DNA of 64,000 bases from Algoriphagus sp. AK58 (GTDB lineage: Bacteria > Bacteroidota > Bacteroidia > Cytophagales > Cyclobacteriaceae). The stretch is from contig NZ_QEIG01000010.1 of assembly GCF_014324365.1 (NCBI RefSeq), forward strand, positions 174,575 to 238,574, in the 5' to 3' direction. A program made the position numbers and the translations under genes. Shown here one piece after another: positions 20,940-30,413 of this stretch. Below the pieces are notes generated by a model, which saw only the letters and a program-made list of their open reading frames with translations, was not told the DNA's origin and did no database searches. The stretch's first letter is position 1, and each line of letters begins with the position of its first letter.

Positions 20940-22085
20940 ATGCATATTTGTTTTATTACAAGTGAATATCCAAAGGTAGGTTTTCCTCATGGAGGTGTAG
21001 GCACCTTTATTCAGATTCTAGCTAGGAATTTGGTTAAAAATAATGTTAAAGTTTCTGTCGTAGGATTGAATTACACTAATGAATTTGAGTGTGTAGATGA
21101 TTTCGGAGTGACCGTATACAGGTTAAAACCTAAGGTCCTTAGGCCAATTACTTGGTTGCTTAACTACAATTCTATTAATTCTGAAATAAAAAAAATTCAC
21201 CTGAATGAAAAGATTGATGTTGTGGAATCCACAGAATTAGGTTTGGCATTTATCCAAAAAATCTCCGGAATTTCTTATGTTATACGAATGAATGGTGGTC
21301 ATCATTTTTTTGCTGAGTCAGAAAAAAGAAAAATTAATTTTTGGAAAGGATTTCAGGAAAAGCGTTCATTCAGGAAAGCGGATGTTGTGATTGGTGTAAG
21401 TCAATATGTGATGAACCATACTTTAAAGTACATTGATTTTAATGGAAAAAAGGGTCCAATTATTTTCAATCCTGCTAATCTATCAAACTTCTATGAAGCA
21501 AATCCTAGCCTTATTGTTCCTGGGAGACTCTTTTTTGCAGGCACTGTATGTGAAAAGAAAGGAATTCGTCAATTAATACAGGCAATTCCTGAGATAAGAT
21601 TAAAATTTCCTGAGGCTCATTTAGTCATAGCTGGTAGAGATTGGTATTTTCCAGATGGTTCTTCATATATCTCATTTTTGAAAAGAGAAGTGATTACAAA
21701 GGATATTGAATCATGTGTTACCTTTTTAGGTGCTGTGGATAATAATAGATTGCCTGAATTAATAGAGCAGGCAGAATTATGTATTTACCCCTCACACATG
21801 GAAGCCATGCCATTAGCCTGGATTGAGGTTCTCAGTATGGGTAAGGCTTTTTTGGCTAGTAAACTTGGCCCAGGACCGGAAGTCGTTAATGATGGAGTCA
21901 CCGGTAGATTGTGTGATCCGCTATCTCCAACAGATATTGCCCAAAAAACAATTGAAATGCTTGCTGATAAAGAGGCTTCTCGAAAAATGGGTTTGGAGGG
22001 CAGGAGGGATGTTTTGAAACGGTTTGATATAAATGTGTTGCTTCAACAAAACATTGATTTTTATACAAATCTTTTAAAAAAGTGA
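20940..22085 (+). CDS. Glycosyltransferase family 4
   Basis: A 381-residue retaining GT-B enzyme. It begins MHICFITSEYPKVGFPHGGV, the classic GT4 N-terminal strand and glycine loop (EYP...GGVG). The donor domain contains FAGTVCEKKGIRQLIQAI (about 200-217) and PSHMEAMPLAWIEVLSMGKA (about 283-302) with E-x7-E. A four-base overlap joins it to the next gene. It likely adds a hexose or HexNAc to the repeat unit. Confidence 0.9.
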   Translation: MHICFITSEYPKVGFPHGGVGTFIQILARNLVKNNVKVSVVGLNYTNEFECVDDFGVTVYRLKPKVLRPITWLLNYNSINSEIKKIHLNEKIDVVESTELGLAFIQKISGISYVIRMNGGHHFFAESEKRKINFWKGFQEKRSFRKADVVIGVSQYVMNHTLKYIDFNGKKGPIIFNPANLSNFYEANPSLIVPGRLFFAGTVCEKKGIRQLIQAIPEIRLKFPEAHLVIAGRDWYFPDGSSYISFLKREVITKDIESCVTFLGAVDNNRLPELIEQAELCIYPSHMEAMPLAWIEVLSMGKAFLASKLGPGPEVVNDGVTGRLCDPLSPTDIAQKTIEMLADKEASRKMGLEGRRDVLKRFDINVLLQQNIDFYTNLLKK

Positions 22086-23203
22086 CTTTTTTGATTGTTA
22101 CCCATGTGATTCATAAATCAGCAAACGGGAAAATTTTTGGATATGCACCTTATGTTAGGGAAATGAATCTCTGGATTCATCCCTTTTCCAAGGTAATATT
22201 GGTGGCACCAGTGTTGAAAGGTCTCGATCCAAATCCCATCGAATTATCTTATGAGCACGCAAATCTTGAAGTAAGAGAAGTTCAGGAAATTAACCTAACA
22301 ACAGTTTATTCTGCGGTAAGAAGTGTATTATCCTTACCACAAATTATTTTTCAAATTTTTAATGCTATGAGTAAAGCCGACCATATTCATCTACGTTGTC
22401 CAGGTAATATGGGCCTACTAGGATGTTTTGTTCAGATATTTTTTCCTTTTAAGAAAAAGACAGCCAAGTATGCAGGTAATTGGGACCCAGCTAGTTTGCA
22501 GCCATTTACATATCAGCTTCAAAAGAAAATTTTAAGTAGCACTCTTCTTTCCCGTAATATGAAGGCACTTGTGTACGGAAAATGGAAAGGAGATTCAAGT
22601 AATGTAATTCCATTTTTCACGGCTTCTTATTCACGTTCTGAAATTTTAGATTTCAATAAAGAGTTACCGGAAACTGGAGAGAAGCTGAATTTAATTTTTG
22701 TCGGGAGTCTTGTTGAAGGAAAGAATCCGCTAATAGCTCTTCAGTCTCTGAAGCTATTAGTGGATAAAGGTTATCAAGTCCACTTAGATGTTTGTGGAGA
22801 TGGTAACCAGTATAAGCTTCTTGAGGAATACATTCGAGAAAATGGGATAGAGCAGTTCGTAAGTCTTCTTGGAAATGTAAATGCCACTGACCTTAAAACA
22901 TTATATAAAAAAGCTCATTTCCTAATTTTTTTATCAGATAGTGAAGGTTGGCCAAAGGTAGTAGCAGAAGCTATGTTTTTTGGGTGCATTCCAATTACTA
23001 CTCCCGTTTCTTGTGTGCCAGATATGCTTGGAATAGATGAGAGGGGTGATTTGATTAGTAAGGACCCTAAAGAAGTATTGAGGATAATTGATTTTTACTT
23101 TAAGTTCCCTTCGAAATATTCAAGTAAATCAATAAAGGCAAGAGAATGGTCAAATAAGTATACCTTAGAGTTGTTTAATGATGAAATAATGAAATTAATT
23201 TAA
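22082..23203 (+). CDS. Glycosyltransferase family 4
   Basis: A 373-residue GT-B enzyme with a GTG start overlapping the previous TGA. The donor domain reads IFVGSLVEGKNPLIALQSL (about 211-229) and LSDSEGWPKVVAEAMFFGC (about 284-302), with the E-x7-E pair. The N-terminal half is unusual in carrying HLRCPGNMGLLG and AKYAGNWDPAS, which I have seen in capsule GTs of Bacteroidota. After this gene the compact arrangement breaks at a 213-base AT-rich gap. Confidence 0.85.
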   Translation: MTFLIVTHVIHKSANGKIFGYAPYVREMNLWIHPFSKVILVAPVLKGLDPNPIELSYEHANLEVREVQEINLTTVYSAVRSVLSLPQIIFQIFNAMSKADHIHLRCPGNMGLLGCFVQIFFPFKKKTAKYAGNWDPASLQPFTYQLQKKILSSTLLSRNMKALVYGKWKGDSSNVIPFFTASYSRSEILDFNKELPETGEKLNLIFVGSLVEGKNPLIALQSLKLLVDKGYQVHLDVCGDGNQYKLLEEYIRENGIEQFVSLLGNVNATDLKTLYKKAHFLIFLSDSEGWPKVVAEAMFFGCIPITTPVSCVPDMLGIDERGDLISKDPKEVLRIIDFYFKFPSKYSSKSIKAREWSNKYTLELFNDEIMKLI

Positions 23204-23416
23204 TTTTTTTAATTCTTTTTATGGGTTTAAATGAAATTATGTTTAAAGTATTGATCTTTTGAATTTTTAATAATTAATATTATTTTATTTAAAAATTACT
23301 TAAGAGTCTATAATGTTAAACTTCGTTTGGTTGATTTTTTGACCAAATTGTTTTTCCTAGATGTTATCTTGCCTTATTTTAATTTAGACTAAAGCGCTTT
23401 CGCTTTTGGTGTTGAT
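23204..23416 (+). promoter_or_regulatory. AT-rich intergenic gap with hairpin before GT2 gene
   Basis: A 213-base gap, among the longest inside the AT-rich block and very poor in G/C. AAAGCG (23391-23396) and CGCTTT (23401-23406) form a short hairpin ending 10 bases before the next ATG, and a weaker dyad with TTTGGT and ACCAAA lies further upstream. It may hold a promoter for the next genes, or the hairpin may affect initiation. I see no convincing -33/-7 pair. Confidence 0.3.
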
Positions 23417-24448
23417 ATGTCAAAGACTAATATGAACTTATTAAAAAGAGAAAAAGGTTTCTCCGTAATTATTTGTACCTACAACGGAAGAAAAAGATTA
23501 GGAGTTACCTTGAATCATATTATTAACCTTTCTATTCCTGTTGGATATGATTTTGAATTAATTATAGTAGATAACCGTTCTAGTGATTTAAGTTTACAAT
23601 TTTGTAAGGACTTCTTAGAGGGACTACATTCAACTATAAAAATTAAATACCTTTCCGAAAACAACCCTGGTAAGGCCTATGCACTTGAGAAGGCTTTTGA
23701 TAATGCTTCTTTTTCTCACGCCATTATTTGTGATGATGACAATTGGCTAGAACCAAATTACCTAACAATTGCAAGTCAAGTTCTTGAAAAATTTCCTGAT
23801 ATCGGGATTGTAGGAGGAAAGTCAGTTCCACAAATTGAATGTGAAATCCCAGATTGGTTCCCTTTGGTTGAAAGTGCCTTTGTCATTGGAGGCCAAGCAA
23901 AAGCTCCAGGATATATGGATGGGATTAATGAATATGTTTGGGGTGCGGGTATGATTTTTAAAATGGAAATTTGGGATAAATTAAGAAGTCAAGATTTTTC
24001 CCTTGTTACTGGAAAGAATGTAGGAAAAGCAGTAGGAGAAGATTCAGAGCTTTCTTTGTTGGCAAGAATTTTAGGATATAGACTCTACTATCAAGATACC
24101 TTGGTATTCAAGCACTTTATGCCGAAGGAGAGGATTGATTGGAAAGTTGCCATTAAATATTACAGAGGATTTGGATCAACGAAACCATATTATATTTTTT
24201 ATAAAAACTTCAGTAAAGCAGGAAAAAAATTGTCTATTATTGAAGTGGAACGAGAAATTGCAAGATTAGTTATTTATATAACTAAGGAATTGGTAATTAA
24301 AATTTTTACTTTTGATAGAAATGATAGATTTCAATTACTTAATTTAAATCTTGTTTGGTACTACTTTCTTGAGGTTATTAACGTGTTTCGAATAAGGAAA
24401 GGAGCTTACAAAATTAATCACTTTTTATCTAGTTTGCATACCTCGTAA
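23417..24448 (+). CDS. Glycosyltransferase family 2
   Basis: A 343-residue GT-A enzyme. SVIICTYNGRKRLGVTLNHI (about 15-34) and IIVDNRSSD are the N-terminal GT2 signature; IICDDDNWLEPNYL (about 96-109) contains the DDD metal site. WGAGMIFKMEIWDKL and VGEDSELSLLARILGYRLYY correspond to the acceptor loop with the ED motif that carries the catalytic base in GT2 enzymes. It opens a new gene string after a 213-base gap. Specificity is unknown. Confidence 0.9.
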   Translation: MSKTNMNLLKREKGFSVIICTYNGRKRLGVTLNHIINLSIPVGYDFELIIVDNRSSDLSLQFCKDFLEGLHSTIKIKYLSENNPGKAYALEKAFDNASFSHAIICDDDNWLEPNYLTIASQVLEKFPDIGIVGGKSVPQIECEIPDWFPLVESAFVIGGQAKAPGYMDGINEYVWGAGMIFKMEIWDKLRSQDFSLVTGKNVGKAVGEDSELSLLARILGYRLYYQDTLVFKHFMPKERIDWKVAIKYYRGFGSTKPYYIFYKNFSKAGKKLSIIEVEREIARLVIYITKELVIKIFTFDRNDRFQLLNLNLVWYYFLEVINVFRIRKGAYKINHFLSSLHTS

Positions 24449-24500
24449 CATATATAGTAAGATTTTATTATGATATTAATTTACAATTAAGGTTTGTTTA

Positions 24501-25241
24501 ATGAATAAGATTAAGAACCTGGCTTTATTTTTAATTTATTCGCTTATTCCAAATAGATTGTTGCGAGTAATTATTAATAAGCACTTCTCTGAAGAAAAAT
24601 TAAACAGGTCATTTTCCCAAGAGGGAGAGGACTTAATTTTAAATAGACTTTTTTCTAAAAAAAGCAAAGGATTTTTTTGTGATGTAGGAGCATTTCATCC
24701 TAAAGAATTCTCTAATACATATTTGTTTTATCTCAAGGGCTGGAATGGAATAAATATCGATCCTAGGCCTGGTTCAAAGAAGCTCTTTGATTTTTATCGT
24801 CCTAAGGATATTAATTTGGAATTAGGCATCTCTGATTCTGATTGCGAAAAATTAGTGTATCACATGTATGCTAACCCACTTTATAATTCGTTTCTCAGCG
24901 AACCTGTAGAAAAAGTTAAAAAGATAGATGAGATAGACATTAGAGTTTGTACCCTTGAAGAGGTTTTTAATAAATATTTGCCTAAAAATGTGGAAATAGA
25001 TTTTTTATCGATTGATGCGGAGGGATTCGATTTCTCGGTTGTTAGATCTAATAATTGGAGTTTATATAGACCAAAAGTTATTCTTATTGAATTTTTTAAT
25101 AGACCATTTGATGAGTTCATGAATTCTGAATTATATAAATTTTTACAATCTAAAGAATATAGTTTCTTTGCAAAAACTGTCAATACCTTTATTCTTGTTT
25201 CTCATCAATATCAACTTCAAATTTTTGGACCCAAAGTATAG
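24501..25241 (+). CDS. FkbM family methyltransferase
   Basis: A 246-residue SAM-dependent methyltransferase of the FkbM family, expected to O-methylate a sugar hydroxyl. FCDVGAFHPKEFSNTY (about 60-75) is the SAM-binding motif I region and follows the family-typical SQEGEDLIL. FLSIDAEGFDFSVV (about 165-178) is the second conserved segment, preceding PKVILIEFF. A short hydrophobic N-terminus (LALFLIYSLIPNRLL) may associate with the membrane. Positioned between glycosyltransferases, it suggests one methylated residue in the polysaccharide or a chain-capping methyl group. Confidence 0.88.
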   Translation: MNKIKNLALFLIYSLIPNRLLRVIINKHFSEEKLNRSFSQEGEDLILNRLFSKKSKGFFCDVGAFHPKEFSNTYLFYLKGWNGINIDPRPGSKKLFDFYRPKDINLELGISDSDCEKLVYHMYANPLYNSFLSEPVEKVKKIDEIDIRVCTLEEVFNKYLPKNVEIDFLSIDAEGFDFSVVRSNNWSLYRPKVILIEFFNRPFDEFMNSELYKFLQSKEYSFFAKTVNTFILVSHQYQLQIFGPKV

Positions 25242-25272
25242 TGATCTGTTTATTAATTTTAGATATTTATAA

Positions 25273-26376
25273 TTGAAAAAGAGAGTAATTGTTCAGTTAG
25301 TAGATTCCTTAAGTCTGGGAGGTATTGAAAGAATGTCTGTCAATATTAGTAATGTTTTTACCTTATATAATATTGAAAGCCATTTAATTGTCACTCGAAT
25401 AGGAGGGGGATTGTTAAAGTTCGTTTCCAAGGATGTGCATGTTAAAATATTCAATAAATCAAGTTTTTTTGATGTTTTTACTTTTTTAAAAATTCTAGTA
25501 TATCTAAAGAATGTCAAACCTGATGTGCTACATGCTCATCAAACCTCAATTTTTTGGTCTGTTTTATTCAAAGTCTTTCTTCCAAATACGAAGCTTGTTT
25601 GGCACGATCATTTTGGTCAAAGTGAAATGCTTGATTTGTATCCAAGGAAAGAGATGAATTGGATTATGCCTTTTATTGATAGTTTAGTAACTGTTAACGA
25701 TACTATTAAAAAGTATTGGGAAGGAAGATTCCCCCATAAGAAAAACTCTATTTTTTATTTAGCCAATTTTCCTGGATTTTTGGAGGTTTCCAGAGCTTTT
25801 CCCAATAGCGAAATTTTATCTATTATCAATGTAGCCAATTTTCGAAAGCAAAAAGATCAATTAACTTTGTTGGAAGCTTTATCGATAGTTAAACAAAAAG
25901 GTTATTTTTTCAAAGCTTCTTTTATTGGTGAATTTGTTGAGGAAAATTGGCTTGAATTAGTTAAAAATCGGATTTTAGAGTTAGGGCTCGAAAAAGAGGT
26001 AGAAATCGTCGGACCAGTTACTGAAATTTCATCTTATTTGGAGTCGGCTCATATTGGGGTGTTGAGTTCTGAATCAGAGGGATTACCCGTGGCATTATTA
26101 GAATATGGTATGGCTGGTTTACCTACTGTAGCCACTCAGGTTGGCCAATGTGATCAAGTATTGGGATATGGTCAATTTGGATGGTTAGTACCTCCCAAAT
26201 CCCCAGCTTTATTAGCCGCTGCTCTTGAAGAAGTGCTTTTGGATTTGGATAAAAGTAATTTAATTGGAATGGAATTTAAGAATCATATAAAATCTAATTT
26301 TGGACCTTCCAAATTTATGGAAGGCTACATGAAGATCTTGAATAACTTAGAGAAAATCCCAGGTTCTAAAGTTTAG
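25273..26376 (+). CDS. Glycosyltransferase family 4
   Basis: A 367-residue GT-B enzyme with a TTG start 31 bases after the methyltransferase. VQLVDSLSLGGIERMSVNIS is the N-terminal glycine-loop signature of GT4. In the donor domain INVANFRKQKDQLTLLEAL (about 194-212) and SSESEGLPVALLEYGMAGLP (about 260-279) show the K and E-x7-E motifs. VWHDHFGQSEM gives a conserved His in the acceptor domain. It is 5 bases upstream of the polymerase-like gene. Confidence 0.9.
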   Translation: MKKRVIVQLVDSLSLGGIERMSVNISNVFTLYNIESHLIVTRIGGGLLKFVSKDVHVKIFNKSSFFDVFTFLKILVYLKNVKPDVLHAHQTSIFWSVLFKVFLPNTKLVWHDHFGQSEMLDLYPRKEMNWIMPFIDSLVTVNDTIKKYWEGRFPHKKNSIFYLANFPGFLEVSRAFPNSEILSIINVANFRKQKDQLTLLEALSIVKQKGYFFKASFIGEFVEENWLELVKNRILELGLEKEVEIVGPVTEISSYLESAHIGVLSSESEGLPVALLEYGMAGLPTVATQVGQCDQVLGYGQFGWLVPPKSPALLAAALEEVLLDLDKSNLIGMEFKNHIKSNFGPSKFMEGYMKILNNLEKIPGSKV

Positions 26377-26381
26377 GAATT

Positions 26382-27785
26382 TTGATAAAAAGAATAATTC
26401 TTTCTAAAAATTATCTATTTTGGACCATTTTCCATGTTCTTCTTGGAGTTGCTTCATCATTATCGCCGTTTGGTTTGATTATTTGGTTCTACTTAGTTGT
26501 TGGAACTTCATTTCTAACCATCATTAGGATTAAAAATGTATTTCCCTTTATCATTTTTATTACTTATTTAACTTCATTTGAGCTTTTAGCAAGGATGTCC
26601 CAAACTTCTCCTTTCATACCTTATGAACTCGGGAAGTACCTTCTTTGTCTGATGCTTATTATTGGTGTTTTTAAGTTTGGTTTTAATAGTTATTTGGGAT
26701 TGATTATGGTTGTCCTAATCTTGCCCTCCATATTTTTCGACCTTTCGGGAAAAGTAGATAAGCAGGGATTAATTTTCAACCTAATGGGTCCAATTAATGT
26801 GGGGTTGGCAATTTGGTTTTTTTATGGAAAATCAATAACCAAAATTCAACTTATTAAACTGCTAAGAATTAGTTTGTTACCCTTGATTTCTGTTCTATCT
26901 TCTATAATTTTTAAATCGCCCTCATATGATGAACTTGAATTTACGCTTGGGGCAAGTTTTGCCACCAGTGGAGGAGGTGGTTCTAATCAAGTTTCTACCT
27001 TATTAGGGATAGGTATTTTCATTTCTTTTTTGTTTTTGATCAATAAATGGAAAATTACCGGTAACAGGATTTTAGACTTTGGTCTTTTTTTTCTGTTTGG
27101 TTTTCAGGGATTACTTACTTTCTCAAGAGGGGGAATTATAGGCGGTGTTCTTGGTATTTTAGTAATATTATTTTTTATTATGTTGTCAGCTGAATCAGAC
27201 AAGAGACGATACAAGCTTCCTAAACTAGGTAAGATTTTTGTTCTTGCTGCTATTTTATTAATGATCACTTTCCAGGTTGCGGATAATCTTACTGGTGGCT
27301 TGTTGGGGCTAAGGTATTTGGGAGAAACAGAAGGCACTCTTGCAGGGACTAAAGAAAAATCCATTGATTCTATTACTACCGGTAGATTCAACATATTTAT
27401 GGAAGACTTGGAACTTTGGGAAGAAAATTTAGTCCTAGGTGTTGGAGTTGGAGCTTCCTCTTACCTTAGAGGTGGAAGTCAGTTTTACCTTTCACATGTT
27501 GAACTTAGCCGACTTTTATCAGAGCATGGGATTTTAGGATTATTATATTTTATTATACTGATGTACCTAATGATAAGGTTGATCAAGTCTAAAAAACCTC
27601 CAATGGAGAAGGGTATTTTAGTCGCTTTATTTTTAATAGCTATTTATACTACTTTTCACGCTGCCATGAGAACCTATTTGACACCTTGGTTTATAGGATT
27701 GAGTTTGATGGAAATTAAATACCCTAAACTTGGTTCTAAAATTTCAAAAAAAGAGGTTTCTAAAGAAGCTCATCAACCCGTTTGA
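26382..27785 (+). CDS. O-antigen polymerase/ligase-like membrane protein
   Basis: A 467-residue integral membrane protein with roughly twelve hydrophobic segments and a TTG start. LTFSRGGIIGGVLGILV (about 246-262) is the S-R-G-G motif shared by many Wzy/WaaL proteins, and a long loop with VGVGASSYLRG (about 352-362) lies where the periplasmic catalytic loop is expected. The short charged C-terminus is cytoplasmic. It is flanked by glycosyltransferases, so the most likely role is polymerising the repeat unit, with the 2372-3502 protein as a second enzyme of the class. Confidence 0.75.
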   Translation: MIKRIILSKNYLFWTIFHVLLGVASSLSPFGLIIWFYLVVGTSFLTIIRIKNVFPFIIFITYLTSFELLARMSQTSPFIPYELGKYLLCLMLIIGVFKFGFNSYLGLIMVVLILPSIFFDLSGKVDKQGLIFNLMGPINVGLAIWFFYGKSITKIQLIKLLRISLLPLISVLSSIIFKSPSYDELEFTLGASFATSGGGGSNQVSTLLGIGIFISFLFLINKWKITGNRILDFGLFFLFGFQGLLTFSRGGIIGGVLGILVILFFIMLSAESDKRRYKLPKLGKIFVLAAILLMITFQVADNLTGGLLGLRYLGETEGTLAGTKEKSIDSITTGRFNIFMEDLELWEENLVLGVGVGASSYLRGGSQFYLSHVELSRLLSEHGILGLLYFIILMYLMIRLIKSKKPPMEKGILVALFLIAIYTTFHAAMRTYLTPWFIGLSLMEIKYPKLGSKISKKEVSKEAHQPV

Positions 27786-27796
27786 TGTTTTATTAA

Positions 27797-29116
27797 ATGA
27801 TTACGGTCGAAAGATTATTAAGGCTTAAGAACTATCCCTTAGACGAGGCGTTGGCAGAAATTAAGGGTATTCAAGCTTTATCCAAAGATGAATATCATCA
27901 TTGGCAGGAACGGAAGAAATGGGAATTGGTAAAATTTCATTTCCAAAATAATCCACTTTACAGAAAGTTAATTGGTAATTTTTTGCCGAATTCATGGAAT
28001 GAGCTTCCGATTGTCAGGAAAAAAGATTTCCAGACTAACCCCGAAATTTTACTTTCAAAGGGACTAAAAAATAGTGAATTGCATTTTGGAAGTACATCAG
28101 GCTCTTCGGGCATTCCAATGGTCTTCGCCAGAGATAAATTTAGCCACAGTATCACTTGGGCGCTAATTCTGGATCGGTATAAAAAAGTAGGTATATCTTC
28201 TACTGATTTACAGGCACGATTTTACGGTATTCCTCTACAAAAACCTGCTTATTATAAAGAAAGGATTAAAGATTTTTTAATGAACCGATACCGATTTGTA
28301 ATTTTTGATATCTCGGATTATTCATTGGATAGATTTATTGATAAGTTTCGGAAAACCCCATTTCGGTACTTATACGGGTATACCAATTCACAACTAACTT
28401 TTGCGAGGCACCTTCAGACAAAGGGATTGACTTTGAAAGAAATTTGTCCTTCTGTAAGTTGTTCTATTGTTACCAGCGAGCAATGTACCGAAGAAGATCA
28501 AGCTTTTTTAGAGAAAGTATTCCAAGTTCCTATTTATAATGAATACGGTGCTTCAGAGGTAGCATTTTTAGCAATGTCAGATCAAATGGGGATCAAAAGA
28601 TTATCAAATGAGACGCTATTTTCTGAAGTGATAGATGAAAATGATCATCCTGTTAAGGATGGCCAAACAGGTAGATTGATTTTTACCAATCTATTTAATA
28701 TAGCTATGCCTTTTATTCGGTATGAAGTTGGAGATTTTGGTGCAATCGAAAAAGACCCCTTAATGGTTCAAGATAAGCTGATTAATCTTCAGGGCAGGCT
28801 TAATGACAAAGTCTTTTTGCCTTCAGGAAAAGTTGCTGCCGGCTTTTCTTTGTATTATGTTTCCAAACATTTGATGGGTACTTTGGGGTACATTCACGAA
28901 TATCAGGTACATCAATTAAGTCTAAGCAAATTCTTGTTTTATATCGTCATGGATCGAGAACTTGATGATTTCTCAAAAAAGACAATTCAGGAGGCATTTG
29001 ATACCTATTTGGAAAAAGGTCTGGAAGTAGAAATTAGAAAGGTTGATTTTATAGACAGGGAAAAATCAGGGAAGTTAAAACACTTTATTTCCCATTTGAA
29101 ACAAGACGGGAAATAA
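27797..29116 (+). CDS. CapK/PaaK-like adenylate-forming enzyme
   Basis: A 439-residue member of the phenylacetate-CoA-ligase-like/CapK group found in capsule clusters. STSGSSGIPMVF (about 99-110) is the ATP-binding loop of adenylate-forming enzymes; YNEYGASEVAFLA (about 249-261) is the adenine-binding segment; TGRLIFTNLFN and MPFIRYEVGDFG precede the lid region. Such enzymes activate a carboxylate as AMP ester. In capsule loci the substrate is usually undefined; it might activate an acyl or amino acid for amide decoration of an amino sugar. Its stop overlaps the next ATG by one base. Confidence 0.8.
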   Translation: MITVERLLRLKNYPLDEALAEIKGIQALSKDEYHHWQERKKWELVKFHFQNNPLYRKLIGNFLPNSWNELPIVRKKDFQTNPEILLSKGLKNSELHFGSTSGSSGIPMVFARDKFSHSITWALILDRYKKVGISSTDLQARFYGIPLQKPAYYKERIKDFLMNRYRFVIFDISDYSLDRFIDKFRKTPFRYLYGYTNSQLTFARHLQTKGLTLKEICPSVSCSIVTSEQCTEEDQAFLEKVFQVPIYNEYGASEVAFLAMSDQMGIKRLSNETLFSEVIDENDHPVKDGQTGRLIFTNLFNIAMPFIRYEVGDFGAIEKDPLMVQDKLINLQGRLNDKVFLPSGKVAAGFSLYYVSKHLMGTLGYIHEYQVHQLSLSKFLFYIVMDRELDDFSKKTIQEAFDTYLEKGLEVEIRKVDFIDREKSGKLKHFISHLKQDGK

Positions 29117-30309
29117 TGAAGATCCTTTATTTTTATCAATATTTTGCCACTTCCAAAGGAAGTTGGGGAACTAGGGTTCACGAGTTTACCAGAGAATGGG
29201 TGAAAAAAGGACATCAGGTGACGGTAGTGACCAGTGTTTATTCCAAATCTGATATCTCTTCTTCCAAGTTTATAGATAACCAATTTTTTGATGGTGTGAA
29301 AGTGATTATTATCAACGTCAAAATTGATAATAGACAGTCTTTTTTTAAACGGATTTTTTCCTTTTTGGCATACTCTATTCTTTCCTGTTGGTATTCTTTG
29401 ACCTACCCAACACAGGTGGTGATTGCATCCAGCGGACCAATTACCGTTGGGTTTCCCGGATTGATGGCCAAGCTTTTAAGGAGAAAAAAGCTTGTTTTTG
29501 AAAGCCGCGACTTGTGGCCGGATGGTGCTATTGAACTTGGGATTATCAAAAATCCATTGATGATTAAGGCTTCTCGCTGGTTTGAAAAATTCTGCTATCG
29601 GTATTCAGACCTGATCGTGGCACTCTCCATAGGTATGGAAAAAGAAATTCGGGTCAAATCTCCCCGTAGTAATGTAATTACTGTTACCAACGCGGCAAAT
29701 ATTTCTCTATTTTCAACTCCACAGCCTTTTCCGTCTGATCTAGGGATTAGTCCAAAAACTTACGCAATATACACTGGCAATATCGGTGATGTAAATAATT
29801 CTATTTGGCTTCTTGAAGCTGCCAAAATCCTTCAGGAAAAAGGTTCTTCAATTAAGATTGTGATGATCGGGGAAGGACAGCAACGTGAATTGATCGATCA
29901 GGAAATCAAAAATCATCAACTTAATACACTGCTTAGGTGGCCACTGATGCCCAAAGAAAACCTGGTAGCTTTGATACAACATGCCCTGGTTTCCTTGGTA
30001 CCACTCAAAGGTACCCCGGTTCTGGATACTTCATCTCCTAATAAATTTTTTGAATCTCTTTCTGCCGGTGTTCCGGTGGTTCAAAATACTCAGGGATGGA
30101 TGAAAGACTTCCTGATCGAGCATGAAGTTGGTTTTACGCTTCCTCCCGATAATCCCGAATCCTTAGCAGATTTGCTGATTTCCTTGGCATCAGATCCTGT
30201 TCGCCTTGAAGGGATGAAGGAAAGAGCTCTTGAAATTTCAAAAATAGAGTTTGATAAAAACCGACTCGCTGATAAAATGATTACTGCTATCGAGTCCATC
30301 CCTGACTGA
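29116..30309 (+). CDS. Glycosyltransferase family 4 (WbuB-like)
   Basis: A 397-residue GT-B enzyme. The start MKILYFYQYFATSKGSWGTR and the acceptor-domain FESRDLWPDGAIELGI (about 128-143) strongly resemble WbuB-type transferases, which move an N-acetylated deoxy-amino sugar. The donor domain has YTGNIGDVNN (about 218-227) and FFESLSAGVPVV. The usual E-x7-E is replaced by a P-L-K-G-T-P / N-K-F-F-E arrangement typical of this subgroup. Base composition returns toward the higher level seen in the rest of the locus. Confidence 0.87.
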   Translation: MKILYFYQYFATSKGSWGTRVHEFTREWVKKGHQVTVVTSVYSKSDISSSKFIDNQFFDGVKVIIINVKIDNRQSFFKRIFSFLAYSILSCWYSLTYPTQVVIASSGPITVGFPGLMAKLLRRKKLVFESRDLWPDGAIELGIIKNPLMIKASRWFEKFCYRYSDLIVALSIGMEKEIRVKSPRSNVITVTNAANISLFSTPQPFPSDLGISPKTYAIYTGNIGDVNNSIWLLEAAKILQEKGSSIKIVMIGEGQQRELIDQEIKNHQLNTLLRWPLMPKENLVALIQHALVSLVPLKGTPVLDTSSPNKFFESLSAGVPVVQNTQGWMKDFLIEHEVGFTLPPDNPESLADLLISLASDPVRLEGMKERALEISKIEFDKNRLADKMITAIESIPD

Positions 30310-30413
30310 AATCGAGAAAGTCGTCAGCCTCACTTCTTTAAAATATCAAATATTCCAATTGGCTCCACTTGGTTTATTTATAGGGATAATGCCCTGAACG
30401 CTTAGAAATAAAA

